DNA from: Symsagittifera roscoffensis
Taxonomy: Eukaryota; Xenacoelomorpha; Acoela; Convolutidae
Direction of reading: 5' to 3'
DNA: 64,000 bases
Assembly: GCF_963678635.1 (NCBI RefSeq)
Contig: NW_026971308.1
Coordinates: 1-64,000, forward strand
Under the pieces are notes generated by a model. The model was not told where the DNA came from and searched no databases. It saw only the letters and a program-made list of their open reading frames with translations. This document shows, piece after piece, positions 45,735 through 56,241 of this stretch (its first letter is position 1; each line of letters begins with the position of its first letter). Made by a program: the position numbers and the translations under genes.

Positions 45735-46060
45735 CGCAAGATAATTTTTTGTAATCGTGGTAGACCCAATTCGGCTAATTTGGGAAAATCAACATTTCGC
45801 AATACATTTCGCGTTATTAAGGGGTGAGGAAGATTTAATCGGTCCGAGAATTCGTTGCGGATTGGCTGAAGGAAGCTTATTTGCGTCAATCAATTTGGAA
45901 CTAGGAAAAAAGTCTATCATTGTTACATTATATGGCGTGTGGTGGGATAATTTTTACAAGAATTAACAAAATTTGAAATTTCCTCTTTCTTATTACATTT
46001 ATTATTTTCCTGTTATTAGTGTTCCATAGATCGTAAAAGGCACTCGATACGAGCAGTTTT
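45735..46060 (+). repeat. Recurring ~330-bp module, best preserved copy
   Basis: The phrase caattcggctaatttgggaa, then tttcgcgttattaaggggt, occurs here and at about 37650, 41300 (diverged) and 42790. In this copy 45757-45966 is open for 69 codons and ends with a protein-like run (GLAEGSLFASINLELGKK, then TLYGVWWDNFYKN). No family recognised; the start codon is uncertain. It marks a component of the satellite that differs from the ~300-bp monomer. Confidence 0.4.
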
Positions 46061-46260
46061 GTTCAAAACTCTTATTTATTTTGGCCAGAAAACCGACAAT
46101 TTGAAAGCTGCGTTTTATGCATTCTTGTTCGATTTCAGGCAAATTTCTATGTGATCCGCTATTGCAAAAAAGTCATCGTGACACCAAAAACATAAGTTGC
46201 GTAAATCCTAATAATTTAGGGGAAAAAAGACTGGACTCAAAAAGGGCTTTTACTGAAACT

Positions 46261-49200
46261 ATTCTGAAACCTAATTGAAGCTTCAAAGAAGACATAAAGT
46301 TTTTCAGAAAGAAAATAAATTACGGTACATATATTTTTTTACTTTTGAAAAATTAAATATTATAAAAATCATTTCATTGTAAGAGATTTAAAGCAGTTTA
46401 CAGATTAAATTTACAAGTTCGAAGGCCTAGTCTGTAATTCATCTAAAAGTACTTCCCTTTTCAGGTAAAAGTAACTTTGTTCAAATGTTCCGACAAAATG
46501 GTTGAAGGTTTTGAATATGCGATTCATCGACTTCAAACTTACAGCTTCATCAAGAAATCGTCTGTTTTAGGGCATTGGTCCATCCCCAGTATCTTTTAGC
46601 GTTCTTTTGCTGAGTCTTTTGCTACTAACTTTAAATTTGTCGCTATCACTATCATAGCAGCAATACGTCTTTAGGCACAGCAATATGTAGAATTGTCGCT
46701 AGCCAATTACTTCCATTCTCAATGTGTCAAGAGATGGCGACCGGAAGGTACACAAAATGAGAATATGACTCTGAAACTGATCGATTTAAAGCTAGACCTA
46801 ACAGAACAAGAATTTGCGAGAACATGGTTAAGTCCTTCTATTAAGAATTGAGACCAGAGTGTAAAATTAAGAGTTTTTACACAACCTTATCTTAAAACTT
46901 AGCTTGGAGACCCGATGCTCTATTCCATATCTTAAAACATGGGTGTCTCCATCCCCCCTCCCCGATCGCCTCTCACTTATACTACTCTCCAGTCGTACCA
47001 AAGCATATGACAAAGTGTTAGTCTTACAAATGTAGTATAACAGTATCTTTTAGGTATTTACAAAAAATTTTTGAATGTATGGTAAAATGTATGAGATTTT
47101 CAATTTTTCAGAAATTTATGACCTTTTATGCAAATTCCAATTCAGTCTTGTTTTTAAAGATTTGAACAGTCCCGTTTGCTTCAACTCTGCAGTTTCACAA
47201 GCAAAATTAGGGGGAAAATTTTATTGTAGAAAAGGTGTTTTTTCTATTGCGGTTACCTCGTAATTTTTTGCGTCAGAAATCGAATGATAAACCTTTTTTT
47301 TTCAAAAACAATTTATAATTTTAATGACCAAAAGAAATTCTTGAAAAAGAATGACAAAAAATGTTAATCATACAATCTTCATAGACAGGATTTGCATGAC
47401 ATTCATTTTTTTCATGAAATCCATATATGGAATTATATGACAAGCGTTTTTTGTGTTGAATTGTATGATAGTTCGTTTTAGTCAGAAGTCAACCCTGGGA
47501 GCTATTTTAAAAAGATAATATCTTGTTTGGGTATCAAAAAATCAAAATGAAGTTTTCAGGGATGAAGATTTTGTGAGAATATGAAAAAGCCGTCAATTTT
47601 TTCAGCGCAGCGATAAACATTAAATTCTTTCTAAATTTTTTAATTATTTTTTGTGATACTTTTTTTCTGATCTAACTTCATGTTGAACAATTTTTGGCCG
47701 TGTTTCTATTTGCTGGTTACTCTTTTTGCAGGAATAAACAATGTATCGATTTTTTCGAGAATGTACAAATAACGAAAGTTTTCCTGTAGAAGACTTACAT
47801 CATTTCTCGAGAGGCTATCAAAAAAGGCACAATGCATGTCGAGTGAAGCCTGGTCAAAATTAGTTTGCAGTTGATATTTTAATCACTTCATAGAGAAATG
47901 AATGAGTTTGTGAAAATATCGTGATGAGATGTTTAATATATCTCTACCAATCTAGACTACAAAAAAAAGAGAAAAAACTTGCGTTGAAGTTAACCAAAAA
48001 AATATGTGTTTTTCAGACTTCCATATCTGGAGTGAATTGCGCATTGGGTAACCTCATATGACCCATTAACCCAACTAATCACTTCAATTCCACTCCGAAT
48101 TGTCGTCGTTGTAAAAAAAACTATATCATCTATATGATTAGTAAATCAATCAACCTAACAAAACAATCCTCAATGATTTATAGTAATTTTTTTAAATTGA
48201 GTTGTAAGAAAACTATAATCAATTTGGTTTCTGTTCCACTTTTGATCCAATTGTTCCGCCAGTAGAAATACCCTTTCGTTTTCTCCTCGCCTTTTACCTC
48301 CGGGAGGTTGGCCTGTGTAACTTTTTAGAAGCGTTCTTAACTTTTGTTTTAGGCTCAAAGTCACGATTGCAGATCCAATCATTATTTCTGAACATGATGT
48401 TGCGTTTGAACCCATGAAAACTCAGTTCTTGGGTAACCTTCTGGAACGAGACCTTCAAAGATTCTACTCAAAAGTGGTTCAATCAGTTACATTTTTTCGT
48501 TGTACAAGACTTATGTACGGTTTCTTTTTTTTTGTAAAATGAGAAAAACCCAACCTGACATCCCAAACGAAAAAAATTGAATATTTTACCACACAATGGT
48601 TCGGTAATCTATCCTGATATATGCTCCTCTTCAATTTCGTTCAAGGCTAAATTGATTCTATTGATTCTGTTCACTGTGACGATATTGGAAAGATTCAGCC
48701 AACAGAAGGAAAATTCGGATGAATTATAACAAGACAAACAAACAACACTGTCAAAGTCCCTCCGAGTTCTTCACAGGTATCAATGAACCATGCAGGCAAT
48801 GAAACGTGTCTTAAAGTATAATCAACTTTAAAGTGACAAAAATCTCATTCTAACAAACTTTAGGAATACTGTCTTTCTTGATAAACCGATATATCAAAAA
48901 TGAAGAAAATCAGAGGACTAAAACACGACAATAAGCAAAACATTGCCAGTCAAGTAAATTTCAATTAAATCCATCCAATGATTCCATAGGCTACCACAGT
49001 TTCATCTTCAAGGTATATTTTACGAAAAAAAAACATCCAAAGTCTGAATTTAATTGTTTTATAAGTTAGAGCGTTTGTAACTACTTTATATTCTAGTATA
49101 TGGTTCCAAATTGATAGAGCACTGATAAAAAAAAATCAAAAAACTTGCTAATGAGTTGCTGTGTGAAGATGAGTTCTTTTGCTCAGTAATGCTCACCTAA

Positions 49201-49500
49201 TTGATTAATTTGGAAATTTAAATTGATACAGGTTGATAATAAAATTTTGAGTTTTAATTAAGGAAAATCCAATTAAGGAAAAACCTTTTAGGCATAATAT
49301 TTACGATTTTTTCAAGTCTGTAGAATAATCGTTTTTAAGACGGTTGCAGCTAGTTTCCACAGCCAAGTTCAGTGGGTTTGCAGACGTAAGATGTAAATAA
49401 TTTCTGATTCAATTGAATGAAGTTGTAGTTTCCTGTTGAAAATTTAATGTTTGATCGAATACAACTTTTCTTTATTTCATCTTTTTTCGATTCATTGAAA
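46261..49500. other. AT-rich DNA with no identified gene
   Basis: Satellite phrases end by about 46260. Short frames at 47075-47263 and minus strand 48415-48170 have no recognisable domain; the latter contains a GQPPGGKRRGENERVFLLAE run that is protein-like but unplaced. It lies downstream of the LINE relic on the same strand, so it could be LINE-derived, but I cannot show it. Confidence 0.5.
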
Positions 49501-49589
49501 CTTTTGTTAATCTTTTTAATTTTTATATTATTAACTGAATATAATGAACTTGGTTTTTTGGCATTCAGTTGAATTTAATATATTTTGGA

Positions 49590-50032
49590 ACATCTTTGAA
49601 GCCTTGTATCATCAGTGTATTGAAGGACTCTGCAACTTTTTGGTAAATCTGGTTCAGTTTTTTTTGTCTAAAAATTAAGAATGAGTGGTCCAAGGACCGT
49701 AATTTGTGGAAGGCTTTGATTTAGGTTAATCCAATCTGATTCACTTTATCTAACTATTGTTTTTTGCTGTCTTTTGCTCATAAAAATTTCAATCAGCTCA
49801 TATGAATTTTTAAGAACAACTTGTTTCGAAGTTTGCTCTTTAGAAAAAGCTGGTTGATGGAGTTAAACTCCAATGAGATATCAAAAAGAGAGGCAGCAAA
49901 AATTTTGTTATTCTGAACCGATTGTTGAAATGATTCAGTACAGTATAGTAGTGCATTTATTGTTGGATTTGATTCTCGGAAAGAGAAATGACTTTTACTT
50001 ATACGATCTTCTTTCACAAGGGACTCGTTCAT
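49590..50032 (-). pseudogene. LINE reverse transcriptase fragments
   Basis: The frame 50032-49793 reads KSHFSFRESNPTINALL, then AASLFDISLEFNSINQ and FLKSKLRNKLF, matching the QFGFRKG..ST..A and F.D.S.AFD.I.H..LL.KL blocks of LINE RT, with the first catalytic Asp kept. Downstream, in other frames, SLPQITVLGPLILNF (about 49690-49650) matches the VPQGSVLGPLLF block. QYTDDTRL (about 49600) matches the YADDT catalytic motif, and CQKTKFIIFS the following block. Confidence 0.8.
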
Positions 50033-50929
50033 TGGCTTTTAGAAAAGTTTTCTGAAAGTTTTAGACATTGTTCTGGTGACTGAATAGTGGTTCATATTGT
50101 AGTGGTTCTACCGGGTCATCCTTTTTTATACTGGTGCTTTTTTGATGAGTGCTTTTTCAATTCACCGATTGACCGGAAACCTCCCAAACTGATTATATTT
50201 TTGAAGAAAAAATATGGAGTGTATACCATTTGCACTGTTTTTAACTGTTGAGGTTTCTTAGTTCGTTTTGCAATCTAATGATATAATGAATCTAAACACT
50301 TAAATTAGATGCGCCGACTTTTTTTAAATTTTTTATAAGTATTAGGTGTTCTAGAATTAGTAATATTAGTGTTATTTTGAAAAAAATTTCCTAAGTGTGA
50401 AAATTTGATGAGTTTCTTGTATCCTTGCAAATTTTCCGGTGCTGTTGATCATGTTTTTCGTCTTTTGATTAATTTTTTATATACGAGTCTACATCTAATT
50501 GAATTTTTGGTTAATCATTTCTATTGAAAGCTGTTTTTGGTGGCGCACAAGCTTTATTACAATGAATTACATTTTCAATGAGAATTTGGAACGTTTTTCC
50601 GTGGCGTAAGTTCTCAATTAAAAAATTTTTAAATCAAATTATTTTAATTCGATCCCAAAAAAATTCTGTGAATTTTTTAAGCATAGATTGTACGATTAAA
50701 AGGTTGAATTCTTATCGGAAAAATTATCAATTTCGGAGGGTTTAAGAGTCATAAAGATAATTTGATGTATCAAAGTCGGAGCTATCACTGATTATATAGT
50801 TAATTAAGTTCCTTGGATGCGGCGGAAAAGTTTTGATATCAACTTCATGATCATTTGGCACTGAAATTATTTTCAAAGACTCTTTTCCAACTCTACATTA
50901 AAAAAAATAGAATAAAAATGTCACCTAAA

Positions 50930-51461
50930 AGAAGCATTCTTTTCACCAAATATAGTTGAATCAGGTCTCTAATCTGGATTCAATTTTTTAGGTATTATTA
51001 ACATCCCATCTCCTTTTTTATTTACAGGTTGATATGACCCTATCGCGTCTAGATGTGACAGTTTTTTGATATCTGGAGCCTATGATATGTTATTTTTTTA
51101 TTGAACCAAGTTTAACTGAAACCATAAAATGAATCAATGCTTAGTGTTCTGGTTAATTTTTTTAGTCGTTTTTGTTTTCTTGTAAAGACTTTGTCAGTTT
51201 GAGCGTACAAGTTTCGAATTTCGAGTTTTTCCAATAACAGTGTAACTTTTTGCGTAATTGGTTATAGTCACACCATGGTCAAGGATTAGTATGTATATCT
51301 CCTGATAATCTGATCAAGCTGGGTACTAAAATGATCTTGTGATTTGTTTTAAAGCCAAAGGCTAGAGCACTTGCTGTTATATATTTTGACGCGGCAGCCG
51401 ATGGGACTATAAAGGACGGTGTTTTTACCTGAAAAAACGTATAAAACACAACATTCATCAA
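50930..51461 (-). pseudogene. LINE ORF2 start with 2A-like motif and endonuclease trace
   Basis: The frame 51461-51279 ends LIRLSGDIHTNP followed by TGA and then CCA. One base change, GGA to TGA, accounts for the lost Gly of the classic GD(V/I)xxNPGP phrase found near the start of the pol ORF in many CR1/L2 elements and resembling 2A ribosome-skipping peptides. Further along, at about 51040-50975, AIGSYQPVNKKGDGMLIIPK resembles the DR..G.GGGV.I..K block of the AP endonuclease domain. Confidence 0.65.
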
Positions 51462-51963
51462 ATTGAGTGTTTTTTTGGAGATAAGACTGATTTTAGACTT
51501 TCAGCAAGAGCAAATACACATTTATTAAGGACAAGATGAAAAAAAAAACACATTGAATCCACTATATATGTCCTAATAATTGAAACTGAGCCCCTCATTT
51601 AACTATAAAACCGAGTTGTTTAATTGGATTTCAAACATTGATAAAGATTGTAAGGACGTCGATTGAAATGATACTGTCAAATAATGACAAATACAAAACC
51701 TAAAGCCATTTCATAAGAAATGAAAATAATTTTTTTTTGTCATTAAAATGTAAATTAATATCCCAAAAGAGAAAACTTTAATTCTCATTTTCTTATCTTA
51801 AAAATTAACAGAAAACAAAACTTTCATGCTAATTTTTCACAAAATATTCATGCTATTTTTTTCATATAAAGCTTCATTAAATTTTTCAATGAAAATAATT
51901 GCATCATTGTTCTGTAAAGTTGTTGGGATTTTTGTCAAAATTCTCAGTTCTGGTTCAGTCCGT

Positions 51964-52278
51964 TTAAAATTTACAAGCTCTGTGGTTTGATTTAAAAATC
52001 ATCTTTAATAGAACATTTCCTCTCACCACCGTATTTGTTCCATTTTTGATGATAACGCATATGCGTTTTTGTTGTTCAAATTTTTCTGCGGTTGTACTTC
52101 CGCTGCATAAAGTACTATCAGTTGGTAATAACCTAAAAATGTTGCATGCTGTTATGCTAGTGCCTATAATTAATTTTTGGGTATCATCAGAAAGATTGAG
52201 AGGCTCGAACTCACGGACCTTGTTTGATGGTAAACTGTCGGTTGAAAAAAGAGATGTTGTGGTGGTTGTCTCACACAT
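51964..52278 (-). pseudogene. LINE ORF1 fragment, SGNH-hydrolase-like
   Basis: A 104-codon frame with KLIIGTSITACNIFRLLPTD, then GSTTAEKFEQQ, then IIKNGTNTVVRGN. The order matches GDS...LP.D.....GAT.ED and HVGTND of the esterase-type domain in ORF1 proteins of CR1/L2 LINEs. The catalytic GDS is GTS here and the NGTN block lacks the usual His-Val. The N-terminal part before the domain is not conserved. Confidence 0.6.
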
Positions 52279-52439
52279 TTCTTCTTTTGTCTAGTTCCTT
52301 TGTAGTTTTTGATGAAATCCATAGTTTTCCTGCAGTCTTCTTTTTGCACATAAATTTCGGAATAAATTTTGTGCTATGTTGATTTTTTTAAGCTTGTAGA
52401 ATTCCTCAATTTTAACTTTTTTAGTTTTCAATCATTTGT

Positions 52440-53150
52440 GATAAATTTGTTTTTGTCTTTTTAGTCATATACAGATATCAGACAGAAACACGGATGAGAA
52501 CTGAAAGAAAAATTATTATTTGATCGGAGCAAAAAAAATTGTGGAGAGAATCGTGGTAGGACCGTTGTGAATTTCAAGTAGAATCGTCGTAAACTGCCGG
52601 TAAAAATTGCAGGGGGAAAGAAAAAATAAAAAAAAAATTTATAGAGAAAAAAATGAGTAATTTTACAATTCCAAAATTAATGAAGTACTTCAAATGTAGT
52701 TAATATGCGCTGTGTTATTTCATTCAATTGTGCTATTATCAGGGTCTTTCATGATGTCTTAATTTGTTTTTCAAGAAAATTTTGTTGTTCGTTTCAGTTG
52801 AGGATTATTTGGTGAGTTTTTTGTTTGGAAATTTACAGATATCAGAAAGATACAGAGATGAGAGCCTAAAAAAGTTGAAACTTATAATCATTGAGCAAAA
52901 AAATTAGTGGAGAGAATCGAGGTAGAATTGTTGTAATTTTTAATTAATATCGTGGTAAATTGCAGCAAAAAGATGCAGAGCAAATAAGAAATGAAAATAA
53001 TTATGAGTGAAAGCAAAATAAAAGAAGAGTTTTTCAATTTAAAAGTATTTTAGTATTTAAACTGCGCTTTTTTCCAATTTTTCGATAATTTGTGTTTTTA
53101 AGATGGTTTTATTGGTATTTTGAAAGTTTTTGTTATTCGTTTCACTTTAA
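52440..53150. repeat. Two-copy tandem repeat, ~365-bp period
   Basis: The phrase cagatatcagacagaaacac... at about 52474 returns as cagatatcagaaagatacag... at about 52839, followed in both by gatgaga, tggagagaatcg and taaattgcag-type phrases, and preceded by ttgttgttcgtttcag-like sequence. The copies differ substantially. No gene. Confidence 0.65.
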
Positions 53151-53339
53151 ATGAAGTCGATAAGGAACTTCCTCGATAAGGAAATGATAAAGATATTCAA
53201 AGTGTTTTTTCAGCAGAAATTTAGAAGGTTCTCATAATAAGAGAAGCGACTAATTTCTGTAAAAGACCTCTCTTATCCAATATTGAGAACTTTAATCAAT
53301 CCACTATCAAAAATTACGGAGAGGTAGAACATCGGCTAA

Positions 53340-53860
53340 ACATTCGGAGAGCCTCATCAGTCGGCTATAAGCCTGTGCGTGAACAATTTTCAAACGGTGG
53401 TTTGCTATCAATGCTACGAGATTTCTTTTTTGTTATAACCCAGGTCGAGTACCCAGATTCATATCCAGACTTTGAGGGTCGCGCCACATCCCCGTAAATA
53501 CTCACACCAACAATCATTTTTCCTTCACTTACCATCCCTCCCCCTTTTATAATTTTTTGTTGCAAGAAGTACGTGAAAACTATCCTAAATCACCGCCCCC
53601 TACCACCCACAAGGGGCACACATATTAAACAAACCCGCTCCAACCTACAGATTGTTACGCCCAGGTGTGCGGATAAATGTGGGGTAATGGGTATCAGTTT
53701 GTGAGAATTCAAACTGTGGACACCTGTGTTTAAAAAGTGAGGGATATGTTTTTGCAAAATTTGACTAGGAATAGGTTTAGAACTCGAGTAGTGCAGAAAA
53801 AACTGTAAATTTTGCAGAAAAACTGAAAAAAAATTCATAGAGACTATAATCCATAATAAT
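53340..53860. other. GC-richer island, unidentified
   Basis: GC is clearly higher than around it. The minus strand is open at 53565-53365 (VSIYGDVARPSKSGYESGYS, then TWVITKKKSRSIDSK) and at 53838-53590. The first reading looks protein-like but has no recognised domain. It could be an exon of a host gene or a fragment of a mobile element. Confidence 0.3.
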
Positions 53861-54218
53861 CCATTATGATGGAATTTAAATCAATTATCATCAATTTATT
53901 TCCTCTAAAAATTATAGATAACAAAAGATTAAAATCGATTGCTTGGCGCAAAATGGAAATCATGAGTTTATGGGAAAAAATCTAATATCATTGGCAACAA
54001 AAAAAAAGATTTTCATGACCCAGTTAACATTGAGACCGGATTTTTCGGCGTTTCAATCGATTTTTTGAAAATTCAAAAATCTAATGTAATCCATCATAGT
54101 CAACTAGTTGGAACCTGATCTAAACTACATTTTATGATTGGATAAATTAGATATTTTACCAATGTAAAGTATTTAATATTAACCAATCATGATCCATCTA
54201 ACTAACAATCCACTTACT
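53861..54218. other. AT-rich DNA before element 2
   Basis: No gene. Contains short palindromic phrases (ccataataatccattatgatgg at about 53852). The five bases before the LTR are ttact; a target duplication cannot be tested because the far end lies outside the window. Confidence 0.5.
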
Positions 54219-54223
54219 TGTAA

Positions 54224-54251
54224 GTGCTGAAATTACTTGTAATTTCAGCAC
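54224..54251. repeat. Perfect 13-bp inverted repeat in the U3 start
   Basis: GTGCTGAAATTAC, two-base loop TT, GTAATTTCAGCAC. It lies five bases inside the LTR start. It may be a binding site for a dimeric regulator or an end-recognition structure. Confidence 0.85.
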
Positions 54252-54312
54252 CAGAGAGATTTGAATTTAACTTAGAAGTTAGTTGGACTCTCCCGAGTAC
54301 TTCAGCAGCCGC

Positions 54313-54318
54313 AATAAA
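54313..54318 (+). promoter_or_regulatory. AATAAA polyadenylation signal in the LTR
   Basis: AATAAA in gcaataaacc about 95 bp into the candidate LTR, in the place expected near the U3/R border. Confidence 0.5.
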
Positions 54319-54518
54319 CCAGTATACCCTAGATCTATTGAGCCTAGCAGAGACTAGTTAAACAACCTGAGACTAGATAGTATAAGAGTAAGATTAGGAT
54401 CGGTATTAGACTAAGAAGTTGCACGAATCTATCCGGCCGAAAATAAGATAGCGTGACGAGCAGACGGTGTACCCTATCCGAAATTACTCTATGAGTTACA
54501 CTTCGGTCCTAACTCATC

Positions 54519-54536
54519 TGGTGCGACCATAAGTCT
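54519..54536 (+). promoter_or_regulatory. Candidate primer-binding site of element 2
   Basis: TGGTGCGACCATAAGTCT follows the LTR. A TGGTGCGACC-type start is common among Gypsy elements. The complementary tRNA cannot be named here. Confidence 0.5.
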
Positions 54537-54603
54537 CGAACAAGACCTTAATAGCTTAGAATTAACCAATAATAGATTAGAAATTAGACAAAACATTAAC
54601 AAA

Positions 54604-54837
54604 ATGTTATACGACGATAATTTAATCGAAATGTCTCTACGACTCAATAGATCAGAACCAATATTCCGAACGATAACAGAACTATTCGGAATTGGAAGAA
54701 GACCTCGAACCAGAGACGACATACGACAAAGTAGAAACTTACCCTATAGTTATATGATAGTTCGGCAAAAGCCAACACAAACTTTTGTATTTAGAATACT
54801 ACTAGCAATGAATTTAGATTTTCATTTACAAACATAA
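54604..54837 (+). CDS. Short ORF just after the LTR, unidentified
   Basis: 77 codons from ATG; the frame is open further upstream (from about 54456) through the primer site, with a predicted helical run LEQDLNSLELTNNRLEIRQ. It includes LFGIGRRPRTRDDIRQS. It may be the start of a Gag-like leader peptide, or chance. It is separated from gag by about 0.9 kb of stop-filled leader. Confidence 0.3.
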   Translation: MLYDDNLIEMSLRLNRSEPIFRTITELFGIGRRPRTRDDIRQSRNLPYSYMIVRQKPTQTFVFRILLAMNLDFHLQT

Positions 54838-55773
54838 AATTTTGAAGTCAATCTTCAAAATCATTTCAGGCGCTAAACAAAATTATTAATATACAATAAC
54901 GATTGATAAAAAGATCTCAGATCGTTTTCCTAAAATTCTGCAGTAATATACAAAACATGTTTGAAAAATATTTATTGAAAAATCAAAATAAAAATTAGTA
55001 GCATGACAATAAATGGTTAGTAATCATAAATCATCCTGTTGTTCCAGCTTCATCACCTAAACATAACAGCATTCATAAGCTCACTAATATCATAAAAACA
55101 CTAAATCTTTTCCTTACACAAATTTAAATCATTTTAAAACTTAAATTCACTTAAATTTAAAATCAGATCATCAAGGCTTATCCTTGGATCTTAAATCATT
55201 TTCTATTTAATTAAATTTAAAACTTGATCATCAAGGCCTATCCTTGGATCAAAAAAGAACAACTTTGTTCTCCCCCACCCACTTAACTAGTGTCTAATGA
55301 CCTCAAACGTCGATTCACTATCCAACCCTTTCTAAAAACCCAGGACTAATAGAAATTTTTACAAAAAACAAAACTAATCATTCAAATTAAGATAAACAGT
55401 GAAGAACTTCGGTTATTCATCCTTCACTTGATCCCCCCTCTTACCAGACCCAGGATAATTCTTAGACTTAGTAAGTTTAAAATAGTATCTAACGAACTAC
55501 TCGCGTTCTAATTATACCTGAACCTTGTGGATCGATTTACTATTCTCCAACCCTTGAACACAATCACTACCCCTAAGTAAGATTAAGTAAGTTAACACCT
55601 TAGCTTATACTAGCCACGAGAAAGTTAAAAATCATTCTTCGGACTAGATATACTTTTCTCTCCAACCCTGAACAAATAGACCCAGGTTAAGCTAACCAAA
55701 AAATCGTAAGGACTAACAGTTTAAGCAAATAGAAATCATTTAACAACCTTTTGCACCCGTCATCCTAAACCTT
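54838..55773. other. Long non-coding leader with internal repeats
   Basis: No gene. The phrase gatcatcaaggc(t/c)tatcc, then ttggatc, occurs twice (about 55165 and 55226) and can fold on itself. A phrase ctccaaccct...acccagg...taag recurs around 55320, 55550 and 55660. These may be packaging or translation signals of element 2, which is inference. Confidence 0.5.
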
Positions 55774-56241
55774 ATGTCATTTAAAAATCTAGGAAATAAA
55801 CAAACAATCGTTTTACACAATTGTGAAATAGATAACAAAAAATACGACCTTGTAATCACACCTCATACACAAACAGTTGGATACATTCGAACAAAACGAC
55901 AAACACTAAAGAGAAAAATAATAACTAAACAAAAACAAATAACACGAAAAAGATTTTCAAAAAATCGAAACGCATTTTCAGAATCAGAAACCAACAGTTT
56001 AGACGAACTTTATAAACTAAAAGAATCAATAGATAAAAATTGCCCAATTCACGATCAATTATATTTCTCTGACTCAGAAACAACTTCAAATTCATCAAAA
56101 AGAGGAAAAAGAAGAATAAAAAAGCAGTATAAACACAAACCAGTACATTTATACAATTGGAATCAACCAATTAGACACATTGATAATTACATATTAACAG
56201 TCATCGAACGAAAAAATGAGCTCAACGCACACCCCAGGTGA
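55774..56241 (+). CDS. Element 2 first ORF, basic N-terminal Gag-region protein
   Basis: 155 codons from ATG. N-terminal part YDLVITPHTQTVGYIRTKRQ, then a strongly basic run (KRKIITKQKQITRKRFSKNR), then a Ser/Glu-rich part and a second Lys-rich run. No domain is recognised; it could bind nucleic acid. It overlaps the next frame by 26 bp in the +1 register, so the next frame may be reached by frameshifting or re-initiation at the ATG at 56216. Confidence 0.45.
   Translation: MSFKNLGNKQTIVLHNCEIDNKKYDLVITPHTQTVGYIRTKRQTLKRKIITKQKQITRKRFSKNRNAFSESETNSLDELYKLKESIDKNCPIHDQLYFSDSETTSNSSKRGKRRIKKQYKHKPVHLYNWNQPIRHIDNYILTVIERKNELNAHPR

Larger units (their letters stand above)
32250..46260. repeat. 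Satellite-like field of degenerate ~300-bp monomers
   Basis: A phrase order recurs throughout: gggtttcatgcattctggtt, ggcaattttgtatgtgatcg, gttcctgcaaaaa, cctgacactaaaaaagctag, tgggcaactc, aactcgatcc, ttagttttctactcacacaa, attgcgcgcaagatac, cctgtaaacagtccagatgc, ttttttcgtcggaaaaatca. The aacagtccagatgctcaaaa phrase occurs near 33247, 33550, 34800, 35103, 37074, 37384, 38240, 38540, 38836 and 39143, with steps of 296-310 bp where monomers are intact. Units are clearer in the centre than at the left edge. The short ORFs here (for example 34432-34716, 35733-35987, 36186-36662, 43595-43804) lie within monomers and show no protein family. Confidence 0.8.
49530..52290 (-). mobile_element. CR1/L2-type LINE relic
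   Basis: Reading from right to left, traces appear in the order expected of a CR1/L2-type LINE: an SGNH-esterase-like ORF1 segment, a 2A-like start of ORF2, an endonuclease trace and reverse-transcriptase motifs. All lie on the minus strand over about 2.7 kb. Each part has stops or shifts, so the element is long dead. Boundaries are approximate; neither a 3' tail nor target duplications were found. Confidence 0.75.
54219..54516 (+). repeat. Candidate 5' LTR of element 2 (282-298 bp)
   Basis: Starts TGTAAGTGCTG. Two ends are possible: TTACA at 54496-54500, which mirrors the TGTAA start, or CTCA at 54513-54516, which places the primer site two bases downstream. It contains a polyadenylation signal and a strong hairpin. 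The matching 3' LTR is outside the window, so the limits are inferred from sequence signals only. Confidence 0.55.

Noticed and set aside
32250-46260. CRISPR-like array
   Set aside because: Repeat spacing is ~300 bp, repeats are degenerate and there are no short unique spacers; this is a eukaryotic satellite.
55925-56170. Hydrophobic minus-strand frames in element 2 (for example 55925-56170, 57653-57922, 59968-60339) as membrane proteins
   Set aside because: They are antisense translations of Asn/Lys-rich coding sequence, which gives Phe/Leu/Ile runs by codon complementarity.
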